A DNA stretch of 33,952 bases from Deferribacteraceae bacterium. GTDB taxonomy: Bacteria > Chrysiogenota > Deferribacteres > Deferribacterales > JAISNW01. Positions 8,201-14,408 of this stretch are shown in pieces; position 1 is the stretch's first letter; each line of letters starts with the position of its first letter. The notes beneath the pieces are model-generated. The model was given only the letters and a program-made list of their open reading frames with translations. It made no database searches and had not been told where the DNA came from. The stretch is taken from assembly GCA_031256375.1 (NCBI GenBank), contig JAIRQX010000040.1, forward strand, positions 1 to 33,952. The letters run 5' to 3'. Both the position numbers and the translations under genes were made by a program.

Positions 8201-8765
8201 TTCCGATGCAAAAATCGTGTCCAATATCGTAGGTTAACATGAATTTATCGCTTTCCAGTAAAATATCTATCCCTTTTTGTTGAAAATCGTGATAAATTCC
8301 GCAGTTTTCTATACAGATAATGATATTGCCGTTACATATAGCCTTGTCACAAACATCACGGAATAAGCGCAGTCCCGAAAAATATCTTTCCTGATATTGT
8401 TCGAAAAGATAAATCTTTTTGTCCGGTAAGGTAAAATATACACCAACTGTCATGTGCATATTTATAATTGGCGCATTTATTTCTCTGGCAAATTCAATAG
8501 TTTGCAAGACGGTTTCCAGATAAGCGTTGGCAACAAAGGGATTAAAATCACAAACATTCAGATTTTCTTCCAGATGAATAGTAAGGTACTTTCCGGTACC
8601 GGCAAGCATTTTACTGATAATATCCGCATCCGCTTTGTTTATCTGATACTCCGGAATATTCATATTAAGTTCAACAAAATCCAGATCAAGATCGGAACAA
8701 AGCGACAGATTTGGCTCAAGAGCTGGATTTTCAATTAATACAGGCATACCGAAATGAATGGGCAT
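5205..8765 (-). CDS. Four-domain fusion: metal-binding TIM barrel + TOTE-type AEP primase + SF2 helicase + PLD nuclease
   Basis: A single 1186-residue frame. Domain 1 (about 1-262) is a xylose-isomerase-like/AP endonuclease family 2 TIM barrel with H64, H104, E153, D180-x-x-H183, H206/H208, D215-H216 and E243. Domain 2 (about 282-510) is an archaeo-eukaryotic primase of the kind annotated in TOTE conflict systems: a four-Cys knuckle (C319, C327, C334, C337), catalytic D377 and D379 in LAIDFDHDGW, SGNGAH (408-413), and DRLFPNQD...GGFGNLIALP. Domain 3 (about 650-1010) is a superfamily 2 helicase: Walker A STAFGKT (682-688), DECHH (786-790), TATP (812-815), and QYAGRLHR (989-996). Domain 4 (about 1060-1175) has one PLD motif, H1137-x-K1139 with D1144 and GSIN (1151-1154). 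A site resembling GAGG precedes the ATG. It converges on cbiE and follows the acidic-tail gene on the same strand. An anti-element or repair role is inferred. Confidence 0.9.
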   Translation of the reverse strand: MPIHFGMPVLIENPALEPNLSLCSDLDLDFVELNMNIPEYQINKADADIISKMLAGTGKYLTIHLEENLNVCDFNPFVANAYLETVLQTIEFAREINAPIINMHMTVGVYFTLPDKKIYLFEQYQERYFSGLRLFRDVCDKAICNGNIIICIENCGIYHDFQQKGIDILLESDKFMLTYDIGHDFCIGNANESFILKRAAKLGHMHIHDANDQSDHLPLGEGKIIISDKLSLAEKHNCRCVLETKTVKGLKQSVDFINKIRRKPHKIVSVSVLSPIITNYSTNDEKIDLFLSLFQGRKDVYARRWENSNRKKSGYSPVCKNEWNIVCGKPNKKCTDCKYREFVPFDKYAVIRHLTGKEVAGIYPMLPDESCLFLAIDFDHDGWRQDVSAVCKVCEIHQIPVAVERSRSGNGAHIWFFFDEPLSAVSARKLGTAILTAAMEKCHELKFNSYDRLFPNQDIMPKGGFGNLIALPLQRKPRKDGNSVFIDKNFVKYSDQWEFLSNIKRLTVNKAEHFIAALCRGEELGNLYQTQEDDELKAPWQKKTPEPHLVRTDFPSEVYVFEANLLYIQKEGISQRALNRLKRFAAFRNPEFYRAQAMRLPVWNKPRIISISNETEKYLCLPRGCKIEVKQLLEKLNVEIIWQDKRTEGRIINVSFSGILHDEQEKAFEKLIENDNGVLSASTAFGKTVVAAALIAARKVNALVLVNRKPLLDQWETRLSEFLTINEQLPQFEKKRGRKKELSVIGQLGSGKNNLSGVIDVAVIQSLFHGNVVRDIVKNYGIVIVDECHHVPAVTFEMVLKEVNSKFIYGLTATPKRRDGHQPIIYMHCGPIRYKDDAKLQAKRRPFEHFVIPRFTSFNILTEKDNTRLSINELYADISRDEDRNNMIISDVLEAVSEGRNPLILTERKSHVEFFKNALNGKVQHLIAFLGGQKTEERKRLTEQIKTTPVDQQLVIIATGKYIGEGFDVPRLDTLFLSMPIAWQGTLAQYAGRLHRLCDNKREVRVYDYADIRVAPFDSMYAKRIKGYSAIGYKFKNEGNKPDIENILFDSVNFLPVFTADLYSSTRETVVVSPFLAKYRTEKMLEMFENIVSSEVKVTIVTRPASDYNNNDRERVVQIIKTLKDHNITVAERSKIHQKYAVVDGHIVWYGSINLLSFGRTEESIMRLESKYIADVLLKTVIDTQE

Positions 8766-8911
8766 AGATTACAACCTCAATGGTCAGCGCGTACAGATGC
8801 GGGATTTATCAAAATACCGTCGCCAAATATCAGGTATATGCTCTTCTTTACAGAATTAAATCTTTAAAAGATGTAAGTTTTTCCTCTCATTTTTAGTATT
8901 TAAAGAGTTAA

Positions 8912-9568
8912 TCACTTATCATCATCATCATCGTCATCGTCATAGTCATCATCATCGTCGTCATAGTCATCATCATCGTCGTCATAATCATCATCATCGT
9001 CATAATCGTCTTCGTCATCATAATCTTCTTCTTCTTCTGCCTCTGCTTTAAGCAGTTCATCTATCACAATCATATCATCCGCATTAGCAGCGTCTATATA
9101 ACACTCGCCAATCATATCCTCGGTTATCCAGATGTATCCGTCACATTCCAATGTTGCGTAAAAAACAGTCCCGAGACAGGCATTGATTTCATCAACCTCG
9201 TCCTCATCTAGTTCATCAAATTCACAGTCATATATCATTTCAATATATGCATATACCTCAAAGTTTGAAAGAAGACCATCTTCGGTTATTTCAAAAGCCT
9301 GACCCTTTGGGTTTTCCGGTATATAAAGCCCGCTTTTTATCACGCGGATGTCAATAATTTTATCGCAATCCACGTTTGACATAAAATCATCCTCCTCGAT
9401 TTGAATAATGTTCTCATCTTTGGGGTGTACAAATATTTCCGGATATTCTTTAAAAAGCTTTTCTAAAGTTTTTTTCATCTCTGCGTTTTCTAATTGGTCG
9501 CCATCAGGTGTTTCACACGCCCTGAAAATATGTCCGGCGCCCCTGTAAACATAGTAACCTTTTTCCAT
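8912..9568 (-). CDS. Unknown protein with Asp/Tyr-repeat acidic tail
   Basis: A 218-residue protein that I do not recognise. Residues 1-170 look like a folded alpha/beta domain (YYVYRGAGHIFRACETPDG at the start; EVYAYIEMIYDCEFDELD; YIWITEDMIGECYIDAANADD), already rich in acidic residues. Residues 176-218 are nearly pure Asp, Glu and Tyr, arranged as repeats of Tyr followed by five to eight Asp, ending in Lys. The gene has a clear ribosome site (GGAGGG) and good start. It lies 146 bp upstream of, and on the same strand as, the primase/helicase gene, so the two may be co-transcribed. Tails of this kind can mimic nucleic acid or bind metal or basic proteins, but that is speculation. There is no signal peptide or membrane segment. 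Confidence 0.7.
   Translation of the reverse strand: MEKGYYVYRGAGHIFRACETPDGDQLENAEMKKTLEKLFKEYPEIFVHPKDENIIQIEEDDFMSNVDCDKIIDIRVIKSGLYIPENPKGQAFEITEDGLLSNFEVYAYIEMIYDCEFDELDEDEVDEINACLGTVFYATLECDGYIWITEDMIGECYIDAANADDMIVIDELLKAEAEEEEDYDDEDDYDDDDDYDDDDDDYDDDDDDYDDDDDDDDK
8915..9033 (-). repeat. Coding microsatellite encoding the Asp/Tyr tail (about 21-bp period)
   Basis: On the plus strand, near-identical 21-base units (ATAGTCATCATCATCGTCGTC) start at 8943 and 8964. An ATAATC variant follows from 8985 and shorter TCATCA/TCGTCA units flank them. Each full unit encodes one Tyr and six Asp. The period is a multiple of three, so copy-number change alters tail length without a frameshift. Confidence 0.8.
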
Positions 9569-9725
9569 AACAACCCTCCAAAATTATAGTATCTTCCGCA
9601 AATATCGGTAGAGTATACAAAGCGTGAAAACAAGTCAAACAAATTCTTTAATTAAAGCGATGTATGTAAATGCTATGACTTTGCTGTTTTTTTGTGTAGA
9701 AATGTTTATAAGTGTGTAGTATCTT

Positions 9726-9755
9726 TTGACGGGCGGAAGCATAGACAAATTATAG
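9726..9755 (+). promoter_or_regulatory. Possible promoter for birA-coaX
   Basis: TTGACG (9726-9731) is followed by TATAGC at about 9751-9756, with 19 bases between them. The -35 is good, but the spacing is longer than usual. It sits about 30 bases before the birA start, in the divergent gap with the acidic-tail gene. Confidence 0.3.
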
Positions 9756-9782
9756 CATTTAAAAACGAAATAGGGTGTCAGT

Positions 9783-10499
9783 ATGTTTGAAAAACAGATA
9801 ATATATCTTGAAAGCGTTGATTCAACCAACAAATATCTTATGGACGGAGAATTCGGGCAGGGAAGCGTTGTGTCAGCAAAATGCCAAACTCACGGCAAAG
9901 GTCGCGGGGGAAGGGAATGGAAATACGCGCCAGGGGAAAATCTTTTTTTCTCAGTAGTTTTGCCTATTCTTCCGCGGGAGAAACTTATGGGCGCACAGAT
10001 TGCAGCCGGATACGCTATAGTGGAAACTTTGATGGAGTATGCCGATATACGTCTTAAATGGCCAAACGATATAGTATGCGCGGACAGGAAGCTGGGCGGA
10101 CTGTTGATAGAGACTCATTTTGCCGGTTCTGTCCTGAAAAAAATCGTATTCGGGGCAGGGATCAATTTAAATAGTTATCCGCCGGAACTTTCAGCGCGTG
10201 CGACATCGCTCAGTGAGTTTACTGATGCGGAGCTGTTGCCGAATGTTATACTAAAAAAAGCGCTGGGACAGCTTGGCGATGTATTCAAAACATATACCTC
10301 CGGAGAATTGGATATTGCCTCTGAATGGGCGTATTATTCGGCATATTACTCAAAAAAAATGCACTTTCACAGAAACGGTACGTTAAAAATCCTTATTGAA
10401 AAAGGGATTACATCAGACGGCAGACTAATTGCCCAGAACGAACAGGGGGAAGAAGAAATTATCACCGAAGGGGAGATAGGTTATGATTTTCGTTTTTGA
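9783..10499 (+). CDS. birA: Biotin--[acetyl-CoA-carboxylase] ligase, single-domain BirA
   Basis: The enzyme activates biotin with ATP and attaches it to the biotin carrier protein of acetyl-CoA carboxylase. The 238-residue sequence shows the biotinyl-AMP loop GKGRGGREW (39-46 region), the catalytic KWPND (92-96), RKLGGLLIE (102-110) and FGAGINLN. The C-terminal SH3-like cap follows (about 190-238, ending EGEIGYDF). There is no N-terminal winged-helix domain, so it is a group I ligase and not a repressor of biotin genes. Its end overlaps the coaX start by 17 bp, so the two are coupled. It fits with accD in the same window. The ribosome site is weak. Confidence 0.92.
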   Translation: MFEKQIIYLESVDSTNKYLMDGEFGQGSVVSAKCQTHGKGRGGREWKYAPGENLFFSVVLPILPREKLMGAQIAAGYAIVETLMEYADIRLKWPNDIVCADRKLGGLLIETHFAGSVLKKIVFGAGINLNSYPPELSARATSLSEFTDAELLPNVILKKALGQLGDVFKTYTSGELDIASEWAYYSAYYSKKMHFHRNGTLKILIEKGITSDGRLIAQNEQGEEEIITEGEIGYDFRF

Positions 10500-11268
10500 T
10501 ATAGGTAATACCAATGTGCTTTTCGGAGTAATGGAAGAGGGAAAAGTGCTTTATCAGTTTCGTTTTCAATCAGAAACACAGAAAACTACTGATGAATACG
10601 CTATCTCTCTGCTGTATCTTCTGAAGCATCATGAGATTAACCTGAATAAGCTAAAAGAGGTAATGGTTTCAAGCGTTGTCCCACAGCTTACCTTTACCTT
10701 CGTAAGGCTTATCAGAAAATATTTTCATAAGGACGCGTTTGTGGTTACAACCGCAAGCAGCCATGGTCTTGACATTAAACTGGATGATCCCGGTACGCTC
10801 GGTTCTGACAGGCTGATGAGCGCGTTTGCCGCACACACTATGTTTAAAAAAAACTGTATAACAGTAAGTTTTGGAACTGCCACCACTATTGAAGCGCTAA
10901 CCGTAGCAGGAGAATTTCTGGGAGGAGTGATTTTTCCCGGAGTTAAACTGTCTGCGCACGGTCTTCACTCACGAACCGCACAGTTACCTGAGGTAAATCT
11001 GGCTAAACCGGAAAATGTTGTTGGTCGGAATACGGTGGAGTGCATACAATCAGGGTTGTATTACGGCTATCTGGAGCTTATGGATGGATTGATAGACCGT
11101 ATTATCAGAGAACAGTTTCAGAGCATGGAAGTTATAATTTTAGCCACAGGGGGTATGGGAGCGGGATTTGCGTCCGGCAGCAGACATAGTATTCGCTATG
11201 AACCGAGTCTTGTATTATACGGGCTATATTTTATGTATGAGAGATTATTTGTGAAAAAAAATACTTGA
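10483..11268 (+). CDS. coaX: Type III pantothenate kinase
   Basis: CoaX carries out the first step of coenzyme A synthesis, phosphorylating pantothenate, and is a member of the ASKHA kinase superfamily. The 261-residue protein begins MIFVFDIGNTNVLFG (the phosphate-1 loop), with DDPGTLGSDRL (about 96-106), SFGTATTIEAL (about 127-137), GGVIFPGVKLS, and LATGGMGAGFA near the C-terminus, all in the expected order and spacing. Type III kinases are not feedback-inhibited by CoA and often need a monovalent cation. The gene overlaps birA, a common arrangement. Confidence 0.95.
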   Translation: MIFVFDIGNTNVLFGVMEEGKVLYQFRFQSETQKTTDEYAISLLYLLKHHEINLNKLKEVMVSSVVPQLTFTFVRLIRKYFHKDAFVVTTASSHGLDIKLDDPGTLGSDRLMSAFAAHTMFKKNCITVSFGTATTIEALTVAGEFLGGVIFPGVKLSAHGLHSRTAQLPEVNLAKPENVVGRNTVECIQSGLYYGYLELMDGLIDRIIREQFQSMEVIILATGGMGAGFASGSRHSIRYEPSLVLYGLYFMYERLFVKKNT

Positions 11269-11361
11269 TAAATACACAAATTTCATAGATTGTAAATCTG
11301 TTAATATAGCGCTTTACGCTGTATCGTTTTTTGTATGAGGCACACTGAGGTAGGTAAAGAG

Positions 11362-12258
11362 ATGAGTAATGTCGGAGATTATATCAAACATAAACGTGAA
11401 GAGAAAAATGTCACAATCAAGCAAATATGTGATAAAACAGCGATAAGGATGCAGTTCATTAATCTGTTGGAGGTAGGGAATTTTGATGCGTTGCCGTCTT
11501 ATGTCCATGCTCACGGATTCTTGGAACAGTATTGCAAAGTGTTGGGGCTGGATTTTTATGGTGAGGTGAAACCGCTTTTTGATCAGGAGTGCCAAAAAGC
11601 AACTTTTGGGAAAACCCCGGAAGAAATAGCGTTAGAACAGGCTGAGCTGGAAAATGCAAGCAAAAAAACGCTTTATATGAAAATTAGCGCTATATTAGCA
11701 TTTTCACTGGTAATAGTTACCGGATTTTTGTTTTATAGTTTTATATATACCCCAAAAGTTGCTGATGGTTTATCAGCTAAAGGCGCTGTTATACATAATA
11801 ATGCAGATACCGGCGTTAACAATAATAATGACGGAGTTCAGGCTGCCGGTGACGATTTGGGCAATAATGCAGGTATGTCAGCCGGTCAGGAAGATACATT
11901 TCAAATATTGCCCTCTCCCCTTACATATCAGGACACCGCTTCACAGCCCCCTTCTTTAAATAATGCTGACAAACGCAAGGTGGTACTGACTTTTACAGAT
12001 CAATGCTGGGTCTATTTTAAGTCGGATACCGGCATAACAGAGGAATTTACAGCGGTGCGCGGTAACGAAAAAGTAATATATTTCTCAAACCATTTCAGCA
12101 TAGATATCGGAAATGCTTCTGCAATTTCCGTAGCCTATCTTGACAAAACATTTTCAGGATTCGGTAACTCCGGTCAGGCATTAAAAAATCTTTATTTTGT
12201 GGTTGATAGGGATGGGACTATGACGCAGCAGCGCACGCCGCCTCCGCCGGCAAGATAG
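11362..12258 (+). CDS. RodZ-like helix-turn-helix membrane protein
   Basis: A 298-residue protein with the RodZ layout: an N-terminal cytoplasmic HTH_25/Xre domain (about 4-70, DYIKHKREEKNVTIKQIC and SYVHAHGFLEQYCKVLGL), one membrane segment (about 107-128), an Asn/Gly-rich linker, and a periplasmic beta domain of DUF4115 type (about 190-280, KVVLTFTDQCWVYFKSD). RodZ links MreB to the cell-wall elongation machinery. The ATG at 11362 is preferred to an in-frame ATG at 11335 because a good ribosome site (GAGGTAGGTAAAGAG) precedes it. It lies 93 bp after coaX. It ends in a PPPPAR tail. No MreB gene is in the window, so the partner is inferred. Confidence 0.8.
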   Translation: MSNVGDYIKHKREEKNVTIKQICDKTAIRMQFINLLEVGNFDALPSYVHAHGFLEQYCKVLGLDFYGEVKPLFDQECQKATFGKTPEEIALEQAELENASKKTLYMKISAILAFSLVIVTGFLFYSFIYTPKVADGLSAKGAVIHNNADTGVNNNNDGVQAAGDDLGNNAGMSAGQEDTFQILPSPLTYQDTASQPPSLNNADKRKVVLTFTDQCWVYFKSDTGITEEFTAVRGNEKVIYFSNHFSIDIGNASAISVAYLDKTFSGFGNSGQALKNLYFVVDRDGTMTQQRTPPPPAR

Positions 12259-12339
12259 CAGATACCGCTTGTTAGGCGGGCGCATAATGTTGCTGTTTTG
12301 TCCCTCAATAAATAATATTATAAAAATACTAAAAATGTC

Positions 12340-12367
12340 TTGTTTTAAACCCCTGTTATGTTATATT
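12340..12367 (+). promoter_or_regulatory. Possible promoter of the iscS-like gene
   Basis: TTGTTT (12340-12345) and TATATT (12362-12367) are separated by 16 bases, just ahead of the AAGGAG ribosome site at 12378-12383. The -10 is close to consensus and the -35 only partial. Confidence 0.4.
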
Positions 12368-12392
12368 GTAGCTATATAAGGAGTTAGATATA

Positions 12393-13580
12393 GTGATCTA
12401 TATGGACAATGTGGCAGGCGCTAAGCCTGACGCAAGGGTTATAGAAGCGATGCTTCCTTGGCTGTACGAAAAGTACGGTAACCCTAGCGCGCATTTCTAT
12501 CCTCTGGGCAGAGAATCTTATGAGGCTATAGAGAATGCCCGCGCTTCTGTCGCAAGAATGCTTAACGCGGAAGCCGCAGAAAATATTATATTTGCCTCAA
12601 ACGGCACGGAGGCAAATAACATTGCGGTGAAAGGCTGTCTTGCAATATTGGGCAATTACGGCAAAAAACATATAATTATCAGTGAAATAGAACATTTTTC
12701 AATTCAAAATATATTGGTTAAAATGCTTAAAGACGGATGGCGGGTGACCAAACTTAAAGCCGGTAATTCAGGCATTGTTGATCCGGATGATTTAAAAAAG
12801 GCGATAAGGAAAGATACAGCCCTTGTCAGCATTGCCGCCGCCAACCCTGAGATAGGGGTGGTACAGGACAGTGTTACATTGGGAAAGGTATGCAAAGAAG
12901 CGGGTGTAATTTACCATATGGACGCTGTAGCGGCGTGCGGTCGTATTCCGGTTGATGTTCAGGCTATGGGGGCTGACATGGTCAGTATAGCCGGGCAAAA
13001 TTTTTATGGTCCCCGCGGCTCGGCAGCGCTTTATGTACGTAAAGGGTTAATGCTGAAACCGCTTTTTGACGGCGGCTATCAGGAGTTCGGAATACGTAGC
13101 GGCAGTGAGAATGTGGCGGGAATTGTCGGCATCGGGAAGGCTGCGGAGCTTGTTATTGATGAGATGCCGGAGTATGCCCCCCGGATGACGGAACTGGGGA
13201 CGCATTTTTCCTGTGAGCTTGGTAAGATGTTTGATTATCTGCATTTTACCGGCAGTATGAAACATCGCCTTCCGGGTCATGTCAGCTTTTGGATAGAGTA
13301 TATTGAAGGGGAATCTTTGCTTATGTGGTATGCGCTGAACGGTATATATGCCGCCAGCGGTTCGGCTTGCTCTTCAAACATACTTGCTGAAAACGAAGAT
13401 GATTTGAAAGCGTCCCATGTTCTGACAGCGGTAGGTGTTCCTACAGATATATGCGCCGGTTCTATGACATTCTCTTTTTCCAAATATACTACGCGGGAAG
13501 AGGTGGACAAAACGCTTGAAGTAACGCCGGGAATAGTACAGAAACTGGCTGAAATGTCGCCGTCATATAAAAGAAATTAG
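12393..13580 (+). CDS. IscS/NifS-family protein lacking the PLP-binding lysine
   Basis: A 395-residue aminotransferase class V fold protein. Cysteine desulfurases of this family take sulfur from cysteine with PLP and give it to IscU. Retained here: GTEANNIAVKG (71-81), H101 (PLP ring stacking), D177 (pyridine N), GSEN (237-240), and the mobile-loop sulfur carrier C326 in ASGSACSS. The lysine that forms the internal aldimine, normally in an S-G-H-K-x-Y-G-P-K context, is replaced: the sequence reads SIAGQNFYGPRG, putting N203 at the site, with Q202 for the His. The N-terminus (MIYMDNVAGAKPDARV) also departs from the usual DNNATT. From memory, A. fulgidus IscS has the same loss (Asp in place of Lys) and similar ends. 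GTG start with AAGGAG ahead. IscU, Nfu and CysS follow. Confidence 0.85.
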   Translation: MIYMDNVAGAKPDARVIEAMLPWLYEKYGNPSAHFYPLGRESYEAIENARASVARMLNAEAAENIIFASNGTEANNIAVKGCLAILGNYGKKHIIISEIEHFSIQNILVKMLKDGWRVTKLKAGNSGIVDPDDLKKAIRKDTALVSIAAANPEIGVVQDSVTLGKVCKEAGVIYHMDAVAACGRIPVDVQAMGADMVSIAGQNFYGPRGSAALYVRKGLMLKPLFDGGYQEFGIRSGSENVAGIVGIGKAAELVIDEMPEYAPRMTELGTHFSCELGKMFDYLHFTGSMKHRLPGHVSFWIEYIEGESLLMWYALNGIYAASGSACSSNILAENEDDLKASHVLTAVGVPTDICAGSMTFSFSKYTTREEVDKTLEVTPGIVQKLAEMSPSYKRN

Positions 13581-13619
13581 AGTATTTCAGTTTTGAAATG
13601 CTCACGTGGTATAAAGCGT

Positions 13620-13654
13620 CGTTGCAATCATCGTTTTTTATAATGATTGCAACG
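13620..13654. promoter_or_regulatory. 12-bp perfect inverted repeat overlapping a TATAAT, upstream of iscU
   Basis: CGTTGCAATCAT (13620-13631) and ATGATTGCAACG (13643-13654) form a perfect inverted repeat with an 11-base spacer. TATAAT occurs at 13639-13644, in the spacer and touching the right arm. No good -35 lies 16-18 bases upstream and no T-run follows. It could be an operator over an internal promoter for iscU-nfu-cysS, or an mRNA hairpin that separates expression of iscS from iscU. Confidence 0.6.
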
Positions 13655-13687
13655 TGTTAAATTGTTTCGGAACGGAGGTAAATTTAT

Positions 13688-14134
13688 ATGGCATCAGGAC
13701 CATACAGCGATAAAGTAATGGATCATTTTATGAATCCGCGCAATATGGGTGAGATTCCGGACGCAAATGCGGTGGGAGAGGTAGGAAATCCCGCATGCGG
13801 CGATGTAATGAGACTTTATATGAAAATCAACGATAACGATATTATAGAAGATGTCAAGTTTAAGACATTCGGGTGCGGGGCGGCAATAGCCTCAAGTTCT
13901 ATGGCGACTGAGCTTCTTAAAGGGAAGAAGCTGGACGAAGCAATAACCCTGACAAATCAAGCTATTGTGGATGCTTTGGACGGACTTCCGCCCGCGAAGA
14001 TACACTGTTCCGTTATGGCTGAACAGGGAGTAGAAGCTGCGCTGCTTGATTTCGCGAAACGTATCGGCAGAGATCCTTCTTTTATAGAAAAGATGAAAGC
14101 GGATAATAAAACAGATAAAAATAATACAAAATAA
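13688..14134 (+). CDS. iscU: Fe-S cluster scaffold protein IscU (NifU N-domain type)
   Basis: IscU is the scaffold on which Fe-S clusters are built from sulfur given by IscS. The 148-residue protein shows the three ligand cysteines C37 (NPACGD, with D39), C63 (FGCGAA) and C107 (HCSVMAE, with H106), and the family N-terminus YSDKVMDHFMNPRNMGE. It is close to normal IscU length with a Lys/Asn-rich tail of about 15 residues. It has a clear GGAGG ribosome site. The DNA before it carries a 12-bp inverted repeat. A separate nfu gene follows at a 15-bp gap. Pairing with an IscS-like protein that lacks the PLP lysine raises the question of where the sulfur comes from. Confidence 0.93.
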   Translation: MASGPYSDKVMDHFMNPRNMGEIPDANAVGEVGNPACGDVMRLYMKINDNDIIEDVKFKTFGCGAAIASSSMATELLKGKKLDEAITLTNQAIVDALDGLPPAKIHCSVMAEQGVEAALLDFAKRIGRDPSFIEKMKADNKTDKNNTK

Positions 14135-14149
14135 AAGGAGTATAATTTC

Positions 14150-14377
14150 ATGGATATGAAAACACAGATTGAGGATGTGATTAATCAGGTACGCCCCATG
14201 TTGCAAGCTGACGGAGGCGATGTTGAACTTCTTGGCGTTACGGATGACGGCATAGTAAAGGTAAGGCTTACGGGAGCCTGCGGAAGCTGCCAGTTCAGCA
14301 CGATGACGCTTAAACACGGCATAGAAAGCAGACTGAAAGAACTTGTGCCCGGAGTGAAAGAAGTACAGGCTCTTTAA
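14150..14377 (+). CDS. NifU C-terminal-domain / Nfu-type Fe-S carrier
   Basis: A 75-residue stand-alone Nfu domain. It keeps the two-cysteine CGSC motif (C44, C47; TGACGSCQFSTMTL) that holds a 4Fe-4S cluster between two copies, and the QADGGDVELLGV stretch typical of the family. Nfu proteins receive clusters from the scaffold and pass them to apoproteins. AAGGAG precedes the ATG. It lies 15 bp after iscU and 31 bp before cysS, so it is likely part of the same transcript. Confidence 0.92.
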   Translation: MDMKTQIEDVINQVRPMLQADGGDVELLGVTDDGIVKVRLTGACGSCQFSTMTLKHGIESRLKELVPGVKEVQAL

Positions 14378-14408
14378 ATTATGAAAATATCAGATTTCAG
14401 GATTTTAT

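Noticed and set aside
8912-9033. Possible CRISPR-like array from the repeated TCATCATCATCG units
   Set aside because: There are no spacers between repeats. The units are contiguous and lie within a reading frame coding for an Asp/Tyr tail.
12704-13510. Several open frames on the minus strand across the iscS-like gene
   Set aside because: They are antisense shadows of a well-conserved coding region, with no family features.
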